A stretch of 64,000 nucleotides of DNA from Candidatus Thorarchaeota archaeon (GTDB taxonomy: Archaea; Asgardarchaeota; Thorarchaeia; Thorarchaeales; Thorarchaeaceae): positions 62,001 to 126,000 of the forward strand of contig JAEORO010000069.1 in NCBI GenBank assembly GCA_016840855.1, read 5' to 3'. The translations under genes and the position numbers were made by a program. The stretch's first letter is position 1. Each line of letters opens with the position of its first letter. The notes beneath the pieces are model-generated. The model was not told the origin of the DNA. It did not search any database and saw nothing but the letters and a program-made list of their open reading frames with translations. This document shows, piece by piece, positions 24,563-35,200 of this stretch.

Positions 24563-26452
24563 CTATTCTAAATCTTCAAAGTCAACATCCACAACATCTT
24601 CATCATCTTCTTTTGATGCTTGTCCAGATGTTGAATCAGTGGCTCCAGCACTAGCCATCGTGCTTGGATCAAATCCCATGGTGCCGGGTCCTGCAGGTCC
24701 TGGTCCTGCACTTGCATATACCTTTTCAGAAATCTTGTAGATAATCTGCTGGAGTTCATTGGTGCCGGATTTCATTTTCTCAAGATTGTCAGACTCTATT
24801 GCTTTTTGCAACTCAGCTGCTTTAGTCTCAAATTCCTTCTTAAGATCCTTAGGTACTTTGTCACCTAAGTCCTTGAGAAGCTTCTGACCCTGATAGATCA
24901 TTTGGTCAGCATCATTCCTAGTTTGAACAGCATCCTGACGCTTTGCATCGTCCTCAGCATATTTCTCTGCATCCTTAACCATTCGTTCCACATCTTGGTC
25001 CGAGAGATTGGTACTTGCAGTGATTGTAATAGATTGCTCATTTCCTGTTGCTGTGTCTTTAGCTTTGACGTTAGCTATTCCATTTGCATCGATATCAAAT
25101 GTAACTTCAATCTGAGGTGTAGCTCGTGGAGCCGGAGGTATACCTACGAGCTGGAATCGTCCTAAGGTCATATTATCAGCAGCCATTTTTCGCTCACCCT
25201 GAACAACATGAATATCAACAGCTGTTTGACCATCAGCTGCAGTTGTGAACATCTTGCTCTTTCTAGTTGGAATAGTTGTGTTCCGATCAATGAGAGGTGT
25301 AGCAATGCCTCCTAAAGTTTCGATGCTGAGTGTGAGTGGGGTCACATCCAGTAGCAGAATATCTTTGACAGATCCAGACAAAACTCCAGCTTGTGCGGCA
25401 GCCCCAAGAGCCACACACTCATCTGGATTGATGCTTTTGTCACCTTCTTTTCCAAACAGATCGCGAATGACATTCTGAATCATTGGCATACGTGTAGCTC
25501 CACCTACCAATAGAATCTTGTTGATTTGTTCAGGTTCGAGTTTTGCATCTCCGAGAGCTTGCCGTATTGGACCAATAGTGGCGTCAACCAAATCATCTGT
25601 CATTTTTTCAAATTGCGAACGGGTTATATCTAAATTGAGGTGTTTGGCACCACTTGCATCTGCTGTGATATATGGCAGATTAATGTTTGTCTTCATCACA
25701 GTTGAGAGTTCAATCTTTGCTTGTTCAGCAGCATCACGAACTCTTTGCATTGCTGAGAGATCTTTGGATAAATCAACACCAGTTTGATTCGTGAACTCAT
25801 CAACCATCCAATTGATTATTCGATTGTCCCAATCATCTCCTCCAAGTTGTGTATTTCCACTTGTTGAAAGAACTTCATATACAACCTCGCCTTCAACTGC
25901 GCCGATGTCCAAGATTGAAACATCAAATGTACCTCCTCCTAGGTCATAGACTAGGACTTTTACCTCCTTGCTTTTATCAAGACCATAGGCCAACGCGGAG
26001 GCTGTAGGTTCATTCACAATCCGTTCAACTTCAAATCCAGCTATTTTTCCAGCGTCTTTTGTGGCTTGTCTTTGACTATCATTGAAATAAGCAGGTACGG
26101 TGATCACAGCTTTTTGTATTGACTCACCAAGAAATGCTTCAGCATCGTTCTTCATCTTTTTCAAGATCATAGCTGAGATTTCCTGAGGAGTATATTCTTT
26201 ATCACCAATCTTAACCGTGTAATCCTGCCCCATCTTCCGTTTTATTGATCGAACAGTGCGGTCAGGCATTGATACTGCCTGTCGCTTTGCCAGCTCTCCA
26301 ACGATGATTTCACCATTTGGAGTAATTCCAACGACTGATGGAGTCAAACGCTTCCCTTCAGCATTTGGGATTATAGTTGGTTTTCCACCTTCCATATAGG
26401 CAATACCACTATTCGTTGTCCCCAAATCTATTCCAACAATTTTACCAGCCAT
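24563..26452 (-). CDS. dnaK: Molecular chaperone DnaK (Hsp70)
   Basis: A 629-residue Hsp70: the ATPase domain begins [20 protein letters not shown], with [36 protein letters not shown] and [13 protein letters not shown]. The substrate-binding domain has [14 protein letters not shown] and [15 protein letters not shown]; the helical lid ends in an acidic DVDFEDLE. It folds and protects proteins using ATP, with DnaJ and GrpE. Archaeal DnaK systems are generally thought to have been acquired from bacteria, and the bacterial gene order is kept. Two bp separate it from grpE. Confidence 0.98.
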   Translation of the reverse strand: MAGKIVGIDLGTTNSGIAYMEGGKPTIIPNAEGKRLTPSVVGITPNGEIIVGELAKRQAVSMPDRTVRSIKRKMGQDYTVKIGDKEYTPQEISAMILKKMKNDAEAFLGESIQKAVITVPAYFNDSQRQATKDAGKIAGFEVERIVNEPTASALAYGLDKSKEVKVLVYDLGGGTFDVSILDIGAVEGEVVYEVLSTSGNTQLGGDDWDNRIINWMVDEFTNQTGVDLSKDLSAMQRVRDAAEQAKIELSTVMKTNINLPYITADASGAKHLNLDITRSQFEKMTDDLVDATIGPIRQALGDAKLEPEQINKILLVGGATRMPMIQNVIRDLFGKEGDKSINPDECVALGAAAQAGVLSGSVKDILLLDVTPLTLSIETLGGIATPLIDRNTTIPTRKSKMFTTAADGQTAVDIHVVQGERKMAADNMTLGRFQLVGIPPAPRATPQIEVTFDIDANGIANVKAKDTATGNEQSITITASTNLSDQDVERMVKDAEKYAEDDAKRQDAVQTRNDADQMIYQGQKLLKDLGDKVPKDLKKEFETKAAELQKAIESDNLEKMKSGTNELQQIIYKISEKVYASAGPGPAGPGTMGFDPSTMASAGATDSTSGQASKEDDEDVVDVDFEDLE

Positions 26453-26454
26453 TT

Positions 26455-27066
26455 CTATTCACCACTTTTTTCATCATCTAAATTTTCTTCAGCACTTATT
26501 TTGACAGCAGGGACATCATGACGATTCACACAGACAACAGCAGGACGCAAAACTTTCTCTTTTAACATGTATCCTCTCTGATATTCCTTGAGAATTATTC
26601 CATCCGGTTTCTCTGGATCGTTCATCCTTTGTACAGCATGCTGATAATAAGGATCGAACTCTTTCCCAATAGAGTCTATAGGACGTACTCCTTCCATTGA
26701 TAAGACCTTGCTAATCTGCTGTTCAATTGCACTTATTCCAGTCCTTGCTGCGTGTGGATCATTCGCGAAATCTAACTCAAGTGCTCGCAGAATGTTATCA
26801 TAAATACCAAGAACTTTCAAGAGGATCTCTTCACTTGCAAACTTGGCTGCTTCCGAAAATCGTGCATCCATTCGCTTCCTATAGTTATCGAATTCTGCTT
26901 GTAGTCTCTGAAGTCTATCAAGAAGATCACTCGATTTTTCACACTCTTCATCAATCTGTGAGAGAAGAGGGTCTTCGGGAGAAAGTTCAATGGTGTCATT
27001 ATTTTCTAGATCATCGTCAGATAAATCCAATTCAATCTCATGATCTTTCTCGTTATTATCCTTCAT
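26455..27066 (-). CDS. grpE: Nucleotide exchange factor GrpE
   Basis: The DnaK nucleotide exchange factor. A highly acidic N-terminus ([16 protein letters not shown]) precedes a long coiled-coil helix ([50 protein letters not shown]). The beta domain includes [25 protein letters not shown], then [26 protein letters not shown]. The frame extends to an ATG at 27114, but the ATG at 27066 (MKDNNEK, 203 residues) gives a more natural N-terminus. It is the first gene of the heat-shock operon; the divergent gap with the Sir2 gene should hold its promoter. Confidence 0.95.
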   Translation of the reverse strand: MKDNNEKDHEIELDLSDDDLENNDTIELSPEDPLLSQIDEECEKSSDLLDRLQRLQAEFDNYRKRMDARFSEAAKFASEEILLKVLGIYDNILRALELDFANDPHAARTGISAIEQQISKVLSMEGVRPIDSIGKEFDPYYQHAVQRMNDPEKPDGIILKEYQRGYMLKEKVLRPAVVCVNRHDVPAVKISAEENLDDEKSGE

Positions 27067-27270
27067 TCTACAGTCACACTGCCTAGTCCTAGTTTGCACT
27101 GACTGACAAATCATGCAGAAAGGGATCGTAATTGAGGGACTGATTCGATGTTTCAGCTCCCCTTGGTGACTTGGACCATTCCGTATCTAAATAAAGAAAA
27201 ACCTTTCGACATGGTAAAATTTGAAATAACCGAAAACAAAATCAAGGGGATTTTCTCGATTTCAAACAAC

Positions 27271-28017
27271 ATGCTAGACCCTGAGGATTTGAAACACGCA
27301 AAGCAACTAATAGCTAAGAGCACGAGAATAATCGCTTTCACAGGGGCAGGTATTAGTGTTGACTCAGGCATTCCGGATTTCCGATCTGAGGGAGGTCTTT
27401 GGGAACGATATGACCCTCATGAGTATGCAACTATTGAAAGCTTCATGCAAAACCCTACGAAATTTTGGACAATGGGTCGGGAACTGGTTGAAACGATACT
27501 CAAAGCTAAACCTAATGCAGCCCACAAAGCTCTCGCCAAGCTTGAAGCGGAAGGGAAACTAATTGGTGTGATAACTCAGAACATCGATAATTTACACCAA
27601 GCAGCTGGAAATAGAAATGTTGTTGAGCTACACGGGAATTATCTCCGCGCATACTGCATTGAATGTAATGCAGAATATGTAGGTGAAACAATACACCAGA
27701 GTGTTGCAAATGGTGAAATTCCACCTAGATGCGAAAAGTGTGCCGGAGTTCTAAAATCAGAGGCCATCTTATTTGGAGAACCGTTGCCAGAGATACCAAT
27801 GTCAAAAGCCATTGAGATGTGTCGTGATACTGACCTAATGCTTGTCATTGGGACAAGTCTCTCTGTGTATCCTGCAGCTTTTTTGCCCCAGCTCGCCAAG
27901 AACTCAGGTGCGAAGATCATTCTAGTAAATCTCGAAGGATTGAACCGTGATTCTGTAGCTGATATTGTCTTGAGAGGACGTGCATCAGATATTATACCTA
28001 AAATAGTAGATCACTAG
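27271..28017 (+). CDS. Sir2-family NAD-dependent protein deacylase
   Basis: Removes acyl groups from lysines using NAD+. With the start at ATG 27271 (248 residues) the protein matches the family: AFTGAGISVDSGIPDFRS for NAD binding, ITQNIDNLHQAAG, the catalytic His in VELHGN, zinc cysteines C-x2-C (CIEC) and C-x2-C (CEKC), then FGEPLP and GTSLSVYPAAFL. The frame extends to 27148, but the extra 41 residues have no family counterpart. It is divergent from grpE. Its TAG interlocks with that of the next convergent gene (CTAG). Confidence 0.95.
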   Translation: MLDPEDLKHAKQLIAKSTRIIAFTGAGISVDSGIPDFRSEGGLWERYDPHEYATIESFMQNPTKFWTMGRELVETILKAKPNAAHKALAKLEAEGKLIGVITQNIDNLHQAAGNRNVVELHGNYLRAYCIECNAEYVGETIHQSVANGEIPPRCEKCAGVLKSEAILFGEPLPEIPMSKAIEMCRDTDLMLVIGTSLSVYPAAFLPQLAKNSGAKIILVNLEGLNRDSVADIVLRGRASDIIPKIVDH

Positions 28018-28349
28018 GAAAGCAATGTATAAGCAAACCAAGAATAGACTCCAAGCACTCCTGGTATGACTATGACTGACAGGAAGATCGTAATAACTCC
28101 AAGGATGTATTGATTGTTGTCCATCATCCATAAACCCAGATACGAGAAAGCATAGGATATGACACATGTTGTGAATCCCAATAGAATGACAGGGAGAAGA
28201 GGTACCGCAATTGCGAGGTATCCTCCTGCTTGCGACCAAAGAACACCTCCGATTCTCAAAATAACAAAAAAACCTCTAACAGCTAGATACACGATAACTG
28301 ACACAAAAATACCAACATGAGAAAACTGTAAGCGTGCAGGAACGTACAT
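28014..28349 (-). CDS. Small integral membrane protein of unknown function
   Basis: A 111-residue hydrophobic protein with three to four membrane segments (VGIFVSVIVYLAVRGFFVIL, LAIAVPLLPVILLGFTTCVISYAF, YILGVITIFLSVIVIPGVLGVYSWF). I do not recognise a family. Its coding composition and neat convergent stop-codon interlock with the Sir2 gene support a real gene. It is divergent from the CitG-family gene. Confidence 0.65.
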   Translation of the reverse strand: MYVPARLQFSHVGIFVSVIVYLAVRGFFVILRIGGVLWSQAGGYLAIAVPLLPVILLGFTTCVISYAFSYLGLWMMDNNQYILGVITIFLSVIVIPGVLGVYSWFAYTLLS

Positions 28350-28411
28350 ATTCGATTCGGCGCACTATTGTTATTAGTTCCTTTTTACGCTTTCTAAATC
28401 GGATAAAGCGA

Positions 28412-29425
28412 ATGTCTAAATCGGAACAAGGAATTCGTGAAAACCTAATGATAGATACGTCTTGGAAACTCGCAAGCATTGGGCAACTATCTATTCTTCT
28501 CGAGGCAAGTTCGCCAAAACCCGGAAACGTGAATAGACAATTCGGATTCTCAGATACAGATTATAGGCACTTCCTTGCAAGTGCCTCACTAATGGGAAGA
28601 GGTCTTCACCTTAGTGCCTCCAGAGGAGAAGCGCTAGCTGGTGGACAGTTGAATCCATCCAAACTTAGAATCGGAGAATTAATTCATCTCAGTACCTTGG
28701 ACACATTTACAGGTATTAACAAAAGGAATACAATACTTGGCACAATTCTTCTCTACGTTCCACTCATCATAGCAACAAGTGCATCAATCACAGAAAATGG
28801 ATGTTTTTCAATACAGGATTTACAAAACTGGTTGAGGAGGATTACAGAGAATACATCAGTAGAGGACACACGGAATCTATACAAAGCATTCCATCTAGTA
28901 AGATCAACAAATCCCAGAGCTGAAAGCTCAGCAAGTTGGACAGAAACTCATAGCAGGTATGATATCGATAATCCTCGTGTATTAGCGAATATTATTGAAG
29001 ATGAGCTGACTCTTTATGAGCTTTTCAAGCTATCAGCGGAAGTTGATGAGATTAGTAGTGAATGGGCTAATAATTTCGATTTGACTATCACCAAAGTTTT
29101 TCCATATCTCGATAATATAACTGATAATCTTGAGAACTTGGAGGAGGGAATTGTACAAACATTTGTTTGGTTACTTTCATTACGACCTGATGGGCTCATT
29201 GTGAAAAAAGCAGGCATTAAGCGAGCTGAGAATGTCAGGAAATTAGCTGAAAGGACAATGAATGCCTGGAATCATGATACTGGCTCACTTGAGTTAATGA
29301 AGAAGTTGGATGATGAGTTGCGTAGAGAGGGAAATGTTTTGAATCCAGGAACAACAGCGGATCTTGTATCAGCAGGTATCTTCTGCAAACTTGTTGCACT
29401 TGATTTTTCGCGAGAACTACCCTAG
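28412..29425 (+). CDS. Triphosphoribosyl-dephospho-CoA synthase family (CitG/MdcB-like)
   Basis: A CitG-family protein of 337 residues from the ATG at 28412; the longer frame to 28334 would overlap the divergent membrane gene. Family motifs are LLEASSPKPGNVNR, RNTILGTILLYVPL and the C-terminal NPGTTADLVSAG. CitG/MdcB makes 2'-(5''-triphosphoribosyl)-3'-dephospho-CoA, precursor of the citrate or malonate lyase prosthetic group. No lyase gene is nearby, and archaeal members may use other substrates, so the precise role is open. Its end overlaps the convergent small membrane gene by 9 bp. Confidence 0.85.
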   Translation: MSKSEQGIRENLMIDTSWKLASIGQLSILLEASSPKPGNVNRQFGFSDTDYRHFLASASLMGRGLHLSASRGEALAGGQLNPSKLRIGELIHLSTLDTFTGINKRNTILGTILLYVPLIIATSASITENGCFSIQDLQNWLRRITENTSVEDTRNLYKAFHLVRSTNPRAESSASWTETHSRYDIDNPRVLANIIEDELTLYELFKLSAEVDEISSEWANNFDLTITKVFPYLDNITDNLENLEEGIVQTFVWLLSLRPDGLIVKKAGIKRAENVRKLAERTMNAWNHDTGSLELMKKLDDELRREGNVLNPGTTADLVSAGIFCKLVALDFSRELP

Positions 29426-29602
29426 AATCCCACTATAAACGACTACTGCAATAATGAATAGTATAGCAGCAGATGGGATAAGCATCATCATACCTTCTTG
29501 TCGTTTCCGTAACCGAACTTCATTTCTTGGACCAAAATAATATGCCAAAAGAAGAAACACTCCAAGAATAATCAAGAAAGCCGCAAGTCCTTCATGAGCC
29601 AT
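29417..29602 (-). CDS. Small two-span membrane protein
   Basis: A 61-residue protein with two hydrophobic segments (LAAFLIILGVFLLLAYYFGP and MMMLIPSAAILFIIAVVVYSG) separated by a basic loop (RNEVRLRKRQEG). It has no known family and probably sits as a hairpin in the membrane. It overlaps the CitG-family gene end by 9 bp and has an AT-rich promoter-like region upstream. Confidence 0.6.
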   Translation of the reverse strand: MAHEGLAAFLIILGVFLLLAYYFGPRNEVRLRKRQEGMMMLIPSAAILFIIAVVVYSGILG

Positions 29603-29735
29603 AAAATATCGCCTGCCAGGGTCATTTCATTTCTTGTTATTAACATAATCATATTATTTCCTATCAGGATTTAAAGGTGGAATAGCTCGTTCAATAAATA
29701 GATAGCACAAGGAAAATTCATGTGTTGAAAATATT

Positions 29736-30002
29736 TTACACAAGAACTTGTCTGAAAACATGTTCAAACTTCATGCGTAATTCTCGAGCTCGTTCTACAT
29801 CAGCGGCATATAATGGCTGACGCATATCAGTAAGATTTGGTATTTTCTTGCATAGCTTTTGACCCATTAGTTTTCTTAAAGCAAAACTAACAGTTCTTGG
29901 TGCAAGGTCAACTCTACTGCTGATATCTTTAGGAGTCATAGGACCTTCGGTAGTCAATCTGTCCAAAACAATTATTGCACTGCGGGGTAGCTCAATGGAC
30001 AT
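29736..30002 (-). CDS. Winged-helix DNA-binding protein (tandem paralogue 1)
   Basis: A small MarR/ArsR-like winged-helix protein. The ATG at 30002 (MSIELPRSA, 88 residues) aligns with the paralogue's start; the frame extends to 30059. The pattern is ELPRSAIIVLDRLTTEGPMT, PKDISSRVDLAPRTVSFALRKLM (helix-turn-helix), then KKIPNLTDMRQPLYAADVERAREL (wing and dimer helix). It is nearly the same length as the next gene and about half identical to it, so the two arose by tandem duplication. No ligand-binding domain is present. Target unknown. Confidence 0.85.
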   Translation of the reverse strand: MSIELPRSAIIVLDRLTTEGPMTPKDISSRVDLAPRTVSFALRKLMGQKLCKKIPNLTDMRQPLYAADVERARELRMKFEHVFRQVLV

Positions 30003-30151
30003 GGAATCTGTACCATCCCGTATTTTGTGGTCCTTTCTGTTCCCACATAATATTTGCACGGAGTAATTAATAAAGAAACGCTTTACAGCAGTTTTATCAA
30101 ATTGGAATAGCTACTCAAAAATGAGATGCCTAAATTACTCATTTTCATGTA

Positions 30152-30460
30152 CTAGTGAGTGAAAGAGTGACCAGATGGCCTAAAGGAAGATGATATTTGT
30201 GAGATCAGACCTGAGTCAAACCGAAGCTGGAGTTCTTTGACTCGATCCATATTGATATGATAGATTGGTTGACGCATGTCTGCCAGATTGGGTGTCTTTC
30301 GAATTACACGTTCACGAACGAGAGTTCTAAGTGCAAAAGAAATCGTGCGAGGCGCGAGCCCTACCTTTTCAATGATGGTCTTTGGAGTCATTGGTCCCTC
30401 GGCTGCAAGGCTGCCAAGGACTAAAATCGCACTGTTTGGAAGCTCCATAGACATCTGCAA
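30152..30460 (-). CDS. Winged-helix DNA-binding protein (tandem paralogue 2)
   Basis: A 102-residue paralogue of the preceding protein: MELPNSAILVLGSLAAEGPMT, PKTIIEKVGLAPRTISFALRTLV, RKTPNLADMRQPIYHINMDRVKEL. The helix-turn-helix and the PNL-DMRQP-Y wing are almost unchanged between copies. It differs by a short Ser/His-rich C-terminal tail. The 149-bp gap between the two genes suggests each has its own promoter. It is divergent from the glyoxylate-reductase-type gene and might regulate it. Confidence 0.85.
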   Translation of the reverse strand: MQMSMELPNSAILVLGSLAAEGPMTPKTIIEKVGLAPRTISFALRTLVRERVIRKTPNLADMRQPIYHINMDRVKELQLRFDSGLISQISSSFRPSGHSFTH

Positions 30461-30587
30461 CTCACAATCCTACGGCATTGATAAATTCAAAATTTGAATA
30501 TAAGCAGTCTGTTCTAAGCATGATTCAGTTACACATTCCTGTATAATAGGATTCAAGAACTCCGAAAGTAAATCGAAATTGAACATC

Positions 30588-31571
30588 ATGGCGCACAAAG
30601 TGTTTGTTACTCGGAAAATTCCTCAAGAAGGCATCGACATGCTCACAAGCAAATTCGATGTCTCTATTTGGCAATCTGAATATCCTCCCACAAAAAATGA
30701 GATAATTGAAATGGCAGCAGACTGCCAGGGACTAATAACTCTCCTCTCAGACCCTGTTGATTCGGAACTGATCGCAAAACTTCCTAATCTAAGAGTGATT
30801 GCACAGTACGCTGTTGGTTATGACAATATTGATGTGAAAGAAGCATCAAAGAGGGGAATCCTAATCACCAATACTCCAGGAGTCCTAACAGAAACTACAG
30901 CAGATTTGACTTGGGCATTAATATTAGCTACAGCAAGACGTATTGCTGAAGCCGACAGATATGTCAGGAATGGAAAATGGCATGTGGCATGGGGACCTCA
31001 ATTGCTACTAGGAATTGATATTCACGGTGCGACTCTAGGCATAGTTGGCATGGGGAGAATTGGGCAAGCTGTTGCAAGAAGGGCAAGAGGATTCGATATG
31101 AGAGTCCTCTATCACTCCCGAAGTCGCAATGATGATGTTGCTGCTATGGAGAACCAAATGAACCTCAAACCAGCCAAATTGGAAACTCTTCTTCGTGAAT
31201 CCGATATTGTGAGTCTGCATGTTCCTCTTACCTCTGAAACCTACCATCTCATTGGGAAGAAAGAGATAGAAATGATGAAACAAGGTGCCATATTAATCAA
31301 CACCTCTAGAGGACAGGTTGTCAATCAAGAGGCATTAGTAGAAGCTCTTTCAACTGGAAAACTCGGAGGTGCAGGGATTGATGTATTTAGGGAAGAGCCA
31401 ATTAAGGAGGATGATCCATTGTTAGATCTTGAAAATGTGGTCCTTGTCCCACATATAGGAAGTGCCAGTAGAAAAACAAGGACAACAATGTCTGTAATGT
31501 GTGCAAGGAACGTTATTGCTGCTTTGAATAATGAGAAGCCGCCAAATATTGTAAACCCGGAGGTATTCTGA
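30588..31571 (+). CDS. D-2-hydroxyacid dehydrogenase, glyoxylate reductase type
   Basis: An NAD(P)-dependent dehydrogenase that likely reduces glyoxylate or hydroxypyruvate. From ATG 30588 (327 residues): VFVTRKIPQEGIDML, AVGYDNIDV, ETTADLTWALILATARRI, the nucleotide motif LGIVGMGRIGQAVARRA, the Arg in NTSRGQVV, the Glu in FREEPI and the catalytic His in VLVPHIGSAS. Overall it looks most like archaeal GyaR; phosphoglycerate dehydrogenase is less likely because the ACT domain is absent. A TATA-like TATAAT lies near 30543. The nitroreductase start follows its stop directly. Confidence 0.93.
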   Translation: MAHKVFVTRKIPQEGIDMLTSKFDVSIWQSEYPPTKNEIIEMAADCQGLITLLSDPVDSELIAKLPNLRVIAQYAVGYDNIDVKEASKRGILITNTPGVLTETTADLTWALILATARRIAEADRYVRNGKWHVAWGPQLLLGIDIHGATLGIVGMGRIGQAVARRARGFDMRVLYHSRSRNDDVAAMENQMNLKPAKLETLLRESDIVSLHVPLTSETYHLIGKKEIEMMKQGAILINTSRGQVVNQEALVEALSTGKLGGAGIDVFREEPIKEDDPLLDLENVVLVPHIGSASRKTRTTMSVMCARNVIAALNNEKPPNIVNPEVF

Positions 31572-32105
31572 TTGAGTATCGAGTGTATTAAAAAATTGAT
31601 GTCACGACAATCAATTAGAAGATTTACAAGTGAACCTATTCCTGATTCAACAATAGAAGAACTAGTAAGTATAGGAACTAGGGCACCGAGTGCAGGGAAT
31701 CGTCAGCCATGGAGGATTATTATTGTAACAAATAAGGATTTGAGGAAACATCTTGCAAATGATGCATTTAACCAAGATTTCATTGCTGGTGCACCGGTCA
31801 TCTTTGTCATATGTGCAGTCCCCGAAGAGTCAGCTGAAAGATATCATGATCGTGGAAGAACCCTCTATGTCTATCAAGATACAGCAGCTCTCACTTTGAA
31901 CATTCTATATGGCGCACATTTTCATGGGTATGGAGCGTGCTGGATAGGAGCGTTTGACGAGGATGCAGTTTCAAAAACTCTCAAAATACCATTCAACATG
32001 CGACCTGTTTCGATGATACCAGTGGGCAAAATTGATGGAGCTTGTCCACCTCTGCGACAAAGAAGAAAATCCTCTGAGATTATTATACAGGAGAGTTTTC
32101 CCTAA
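31572..32105 (+). CDS. Nitroreductase-family flavoprotein
   Basis: A 177-residue FMN-dependent oxidoreductase: MSRQSIRRFTSEPIPDSTIEELVSIGTRAPSAGNRQPW is the classic FMN-binding N-terminus, with DTAALTLNILYGAHFHGYGACWIGAFDEDAV mid-protein. Members reduce nitro, quinone or flavin substrates with NAD(P)H. The start is TTG at 31572, directly after the dehydrogenase stop, with a strong GGAGGT (31559-31564) inside the upstream gene. The two are therefore co-transcribed. A hairpin follows downstream. Confidence 0.93.
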   Translation: MSIECIKKLMSRQSIRRFTSEPIPDSTIEELVSIGTRAPSAGNRQPWRIIIVTNKDLRKHLANDAFNQDFIAGAPVIFVICAVPEESAERYHDRGRTLYVYQDTAALTLNILYGAHFHGYGACWIGAFDEDAVSKTLKIPFNMRPVSMIPVGKIDGACPPLRQRRKSSEIIIQESFP

Positions 32106-32214
32106 CCAAATTTAGTTTTAATTTGTTGAATTATGAAGTGACAAATGGAACTTCAGATTGGCTTGGGGTAGGTCCTGACGAGCTTCACTATTTGAAACAA
32201 GAAAAAGAAGGGGG

Positions 32215-32233
32215 ATGGGGGCAAAGCCCCCAT
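32215..32233. terminator. Terminator hairpin between nitroreductase and protease genes
   Basis: ATGGGGGC, AAA, GCCCCCAT forms a perfect 8-bp GC-rich stem between two convergent genes. On the minus strand it is followed by CCCCTTCTTTTTCTTG, so it most likely ends the large protease transcript and may also stop the plus-strand operon. Confidence 0.7.
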
Positions 32234-32264
32234 GTTCCGTTAAACTATACTTCCTCTGTAGCTA

Positions 32265-35200
32265 CTACTTCTTCCTAATTAGGAAGAGTATCAACAGCAC
32301 AACAACACCAACACCGATTCCACCAATCAATCCAATAAGGAGTGGATCAAAAATCACCTCACCTGTTGTAGGTGTGGTTGGTGGGGTGGATGTAGTGGGT
32401 GGCGGTGTTGTGACTGGCACATTACCTGCAGAGAATGGACCACTGATTGAGTCTACGTATAGAGCCATTGGACCGTATGAGTCTGGTGGACTCTCAGCAG
32501 TACCGAGTGGTTCGCCGTCAACTATGATTCCAAGGTCAACGCTGTATACTCGTACTCTATAGTAGTAGTCGCCTTCAAGCCATCCATCCGAATCCCAGAC
32601 AAAGAACGTTTCAGTCAAGTTCTGCCCTAAGAGCTGGTATGTATCGCCTCCATCTGAGCTAAGCCAGACCATGTAGAAGATGGAATCATCCTCGTTTCGG
32701 TCTGTCGCTGAGAATGTGAAGTTATAGCGATCATCACCAAGATCGATAGCATCATTGATTGTTAGTTTCGGTCCGAAGAAGTTACGGAAGGTGACTTTTC
32801 CAAAGTCAATGAGCCAGACGACATCAGTTTCAGTCCAGCAGTACAGGTAGATGTCCATAGTCTTGTTGACTAGTATGTTATAGGTGTCATATGTGACAAG
32901 ATCTGTAGCACTTGGCAAGTCAATTGAAACCCTTGTGTCAACTTCAAGCATGTAGCTCTGATGGTTGTATGCCCAAGCCCAGCAGAACACACGGATGGCA
33001 ATGTACATGTCAGCAGGAGAAATGTATGTACCAGTTTCAGCTGCTCCACCGCCTCCGTTGTCCACAGACAGGAGCGCAGCTCCAGTGTTATCTGGAACCT
33101 CATTAAGCTCTACAAGCCCGTTAGAATTGAGATCATTCCATTCATAGACATCGAATGATGGGTCTGCACTGCCTTGTGCATCTAAGGTCACGACGACTGT
33201 GTCACCTGCAGATATGGGACCGACAGTTTGCCAGATGTAGATATCAGTGCTGGTCAATGGAACTGGCCAGGTATCAGCACCTTGGGGATCTGCATATGTA
33301 CCTGTTGGATGTGCATAAAGACCACTCAAGAGACTCAGTTGTGTACCAGTAATGACTGAGTATTCCGGAAGTCCAGCCACATCTGGAATGGTCCAATTGG
33401 TTGTCACGACAATATGGTCTCCAATCAACACATCATCCTCGGAGATGCTTGTTGGGGTTGTCATATCTTTAGCAGTCCACTTGAAATCGTTCTCAGCTTG
33501 CGTCAAGGCTGTTGGGCCATAGACCTGGAACGTAATTTTGATGGGTTCCGGTACATCCGCACCATCAAACACGTGGATGTTGTATTCAAACCAGTATGTA
33601 CCATTTATCAGATAGCCAGGATCCCAAATAATGGTGTTAGTCAAATCACCTGTTGGTTGTGGGTCAAATGGACGACCACCATCATTTGTGCCTGTGATAG
33701 TAGCACCGAGTTCATCCCTTAGTTGCATGTCAACTACAGTTCCTTGGTTCATCCACTCAGCTCTCATGACGAGAACTGATGCATTGATTGCATCGTTGTA
33801 CGGAATATCGATGTGGAATATTGTGAAACCACCGCCCTCTTGAGTACTGTCTGTACCAGGAGTGAAGTGTGTTATCGCTGTTCCACTATCGTATGGGGTC
33901 ACTTCGGGACCTGCTCCATCGACAAGGACCATTTCAGCACCCGCTGCACCATCAAGAGGCATCTCGACAGTGTAGGAGTATGGTATCTCGTGAGTGAAGC
34001 CACCAGCCACAAATGTGATTGATCCCTGATGGAATCCGTACTCAGCATCTGCATCTACAGTGAGTGTTGCATTGACACCAGTTGTGCCATCGTCAGTAAT
34101 AACGACATCAGTATCGGGTGTCTGTGCCCAGATCTGTATTGTCACATCTACAGTCACTCCACTAGCACCAAACAGAATCAGTGTTGGGTTGTAACTGAAG
34201 AGATTTGACAATGCAACAGGATCAGCAACACGGAAGGTGAGCAGATTAGGTTCATCACAGCGCTGTACATAGACAAGATAGTCACCATCTGTACCGTTCC
34301 AGAAGTTCAATTCTGGTCCACCAGCTGTGTCACTCCAATCGAACAGACGACCTGTAATGCCCATATCAGATGCATCAAATGCAACCTGGATAGTCGCGTA
34401 TCTAGCAGCAAGGAAGGCAGTCTGTTCTGGACCAGTCATGTTGTCAAAGAGATTGAAGTATCCAGACCTAATGACATTGGTAAGAGTGTCATTGTATGTG
34501 TAGCCAGTGAGTGAGAACTCAAGCTTGGAACCTTCAGTGTAGTACCACGGTTGTGGTGCTGAACTGAAACTAGCAGTGTTTGCGCCATTTCCAGCATAAT
34601 CGTCTATGTTCAGAGTGATTGTCTTCACTTCTGATCGAGTGACTGTGCCAAAGAATATGTCGCTTGACTCTAGACCTACAGGATCAAACCAGTCCTCGTA
34701 GTAGATGTCATCAAATGGAGCCCAATAGGGTACCCAGTATGCCCATGACTCAGCAATCTGTTCAGCATAGCTTGCAAAGCTCTCTGATTCGAAGATGAAT
34801 TCAGATGTGTATCCTTCTTGGATAGCCCTGCATGCAGCCTCAGCATTGATGAAGCCGTGGCCTTGTACAGCTGGGTCATAACCCATGTCATCAGCAGTTG
34901 ATAAGAGAATGTCTTTTGTTAACTGCGGTGATGGCATTACAGCTCCGTGGTTGTCAGCCCAAGCTTCCATGATTAAGGCAGATACACCTGCTGCAAGTGG
35001 ACAGGAAAGACTTGTTCCAGACCAAGAGAGGAATGTAGGACCAGCATCAAGCCAGTCATTCTCTGATGGTTCCGGATTATATCCGAAGAATCCAGGAGCC
35101 ATTACATCAGGCTTCACGTAGCCAGTGTATGCTGGACCTGTAGCTGAGAAGAATGCTTGCTGATAGTTTGGTTGGTATGGATAGTAGGAGTTGACATAGT

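Noticed and set aside
27148-27270. N-terminal 41-residue extension of the Sir2 protein
   Set aside because: It has no family counterpart, and the ATG at 27271 gives a standard-length sirtuin.
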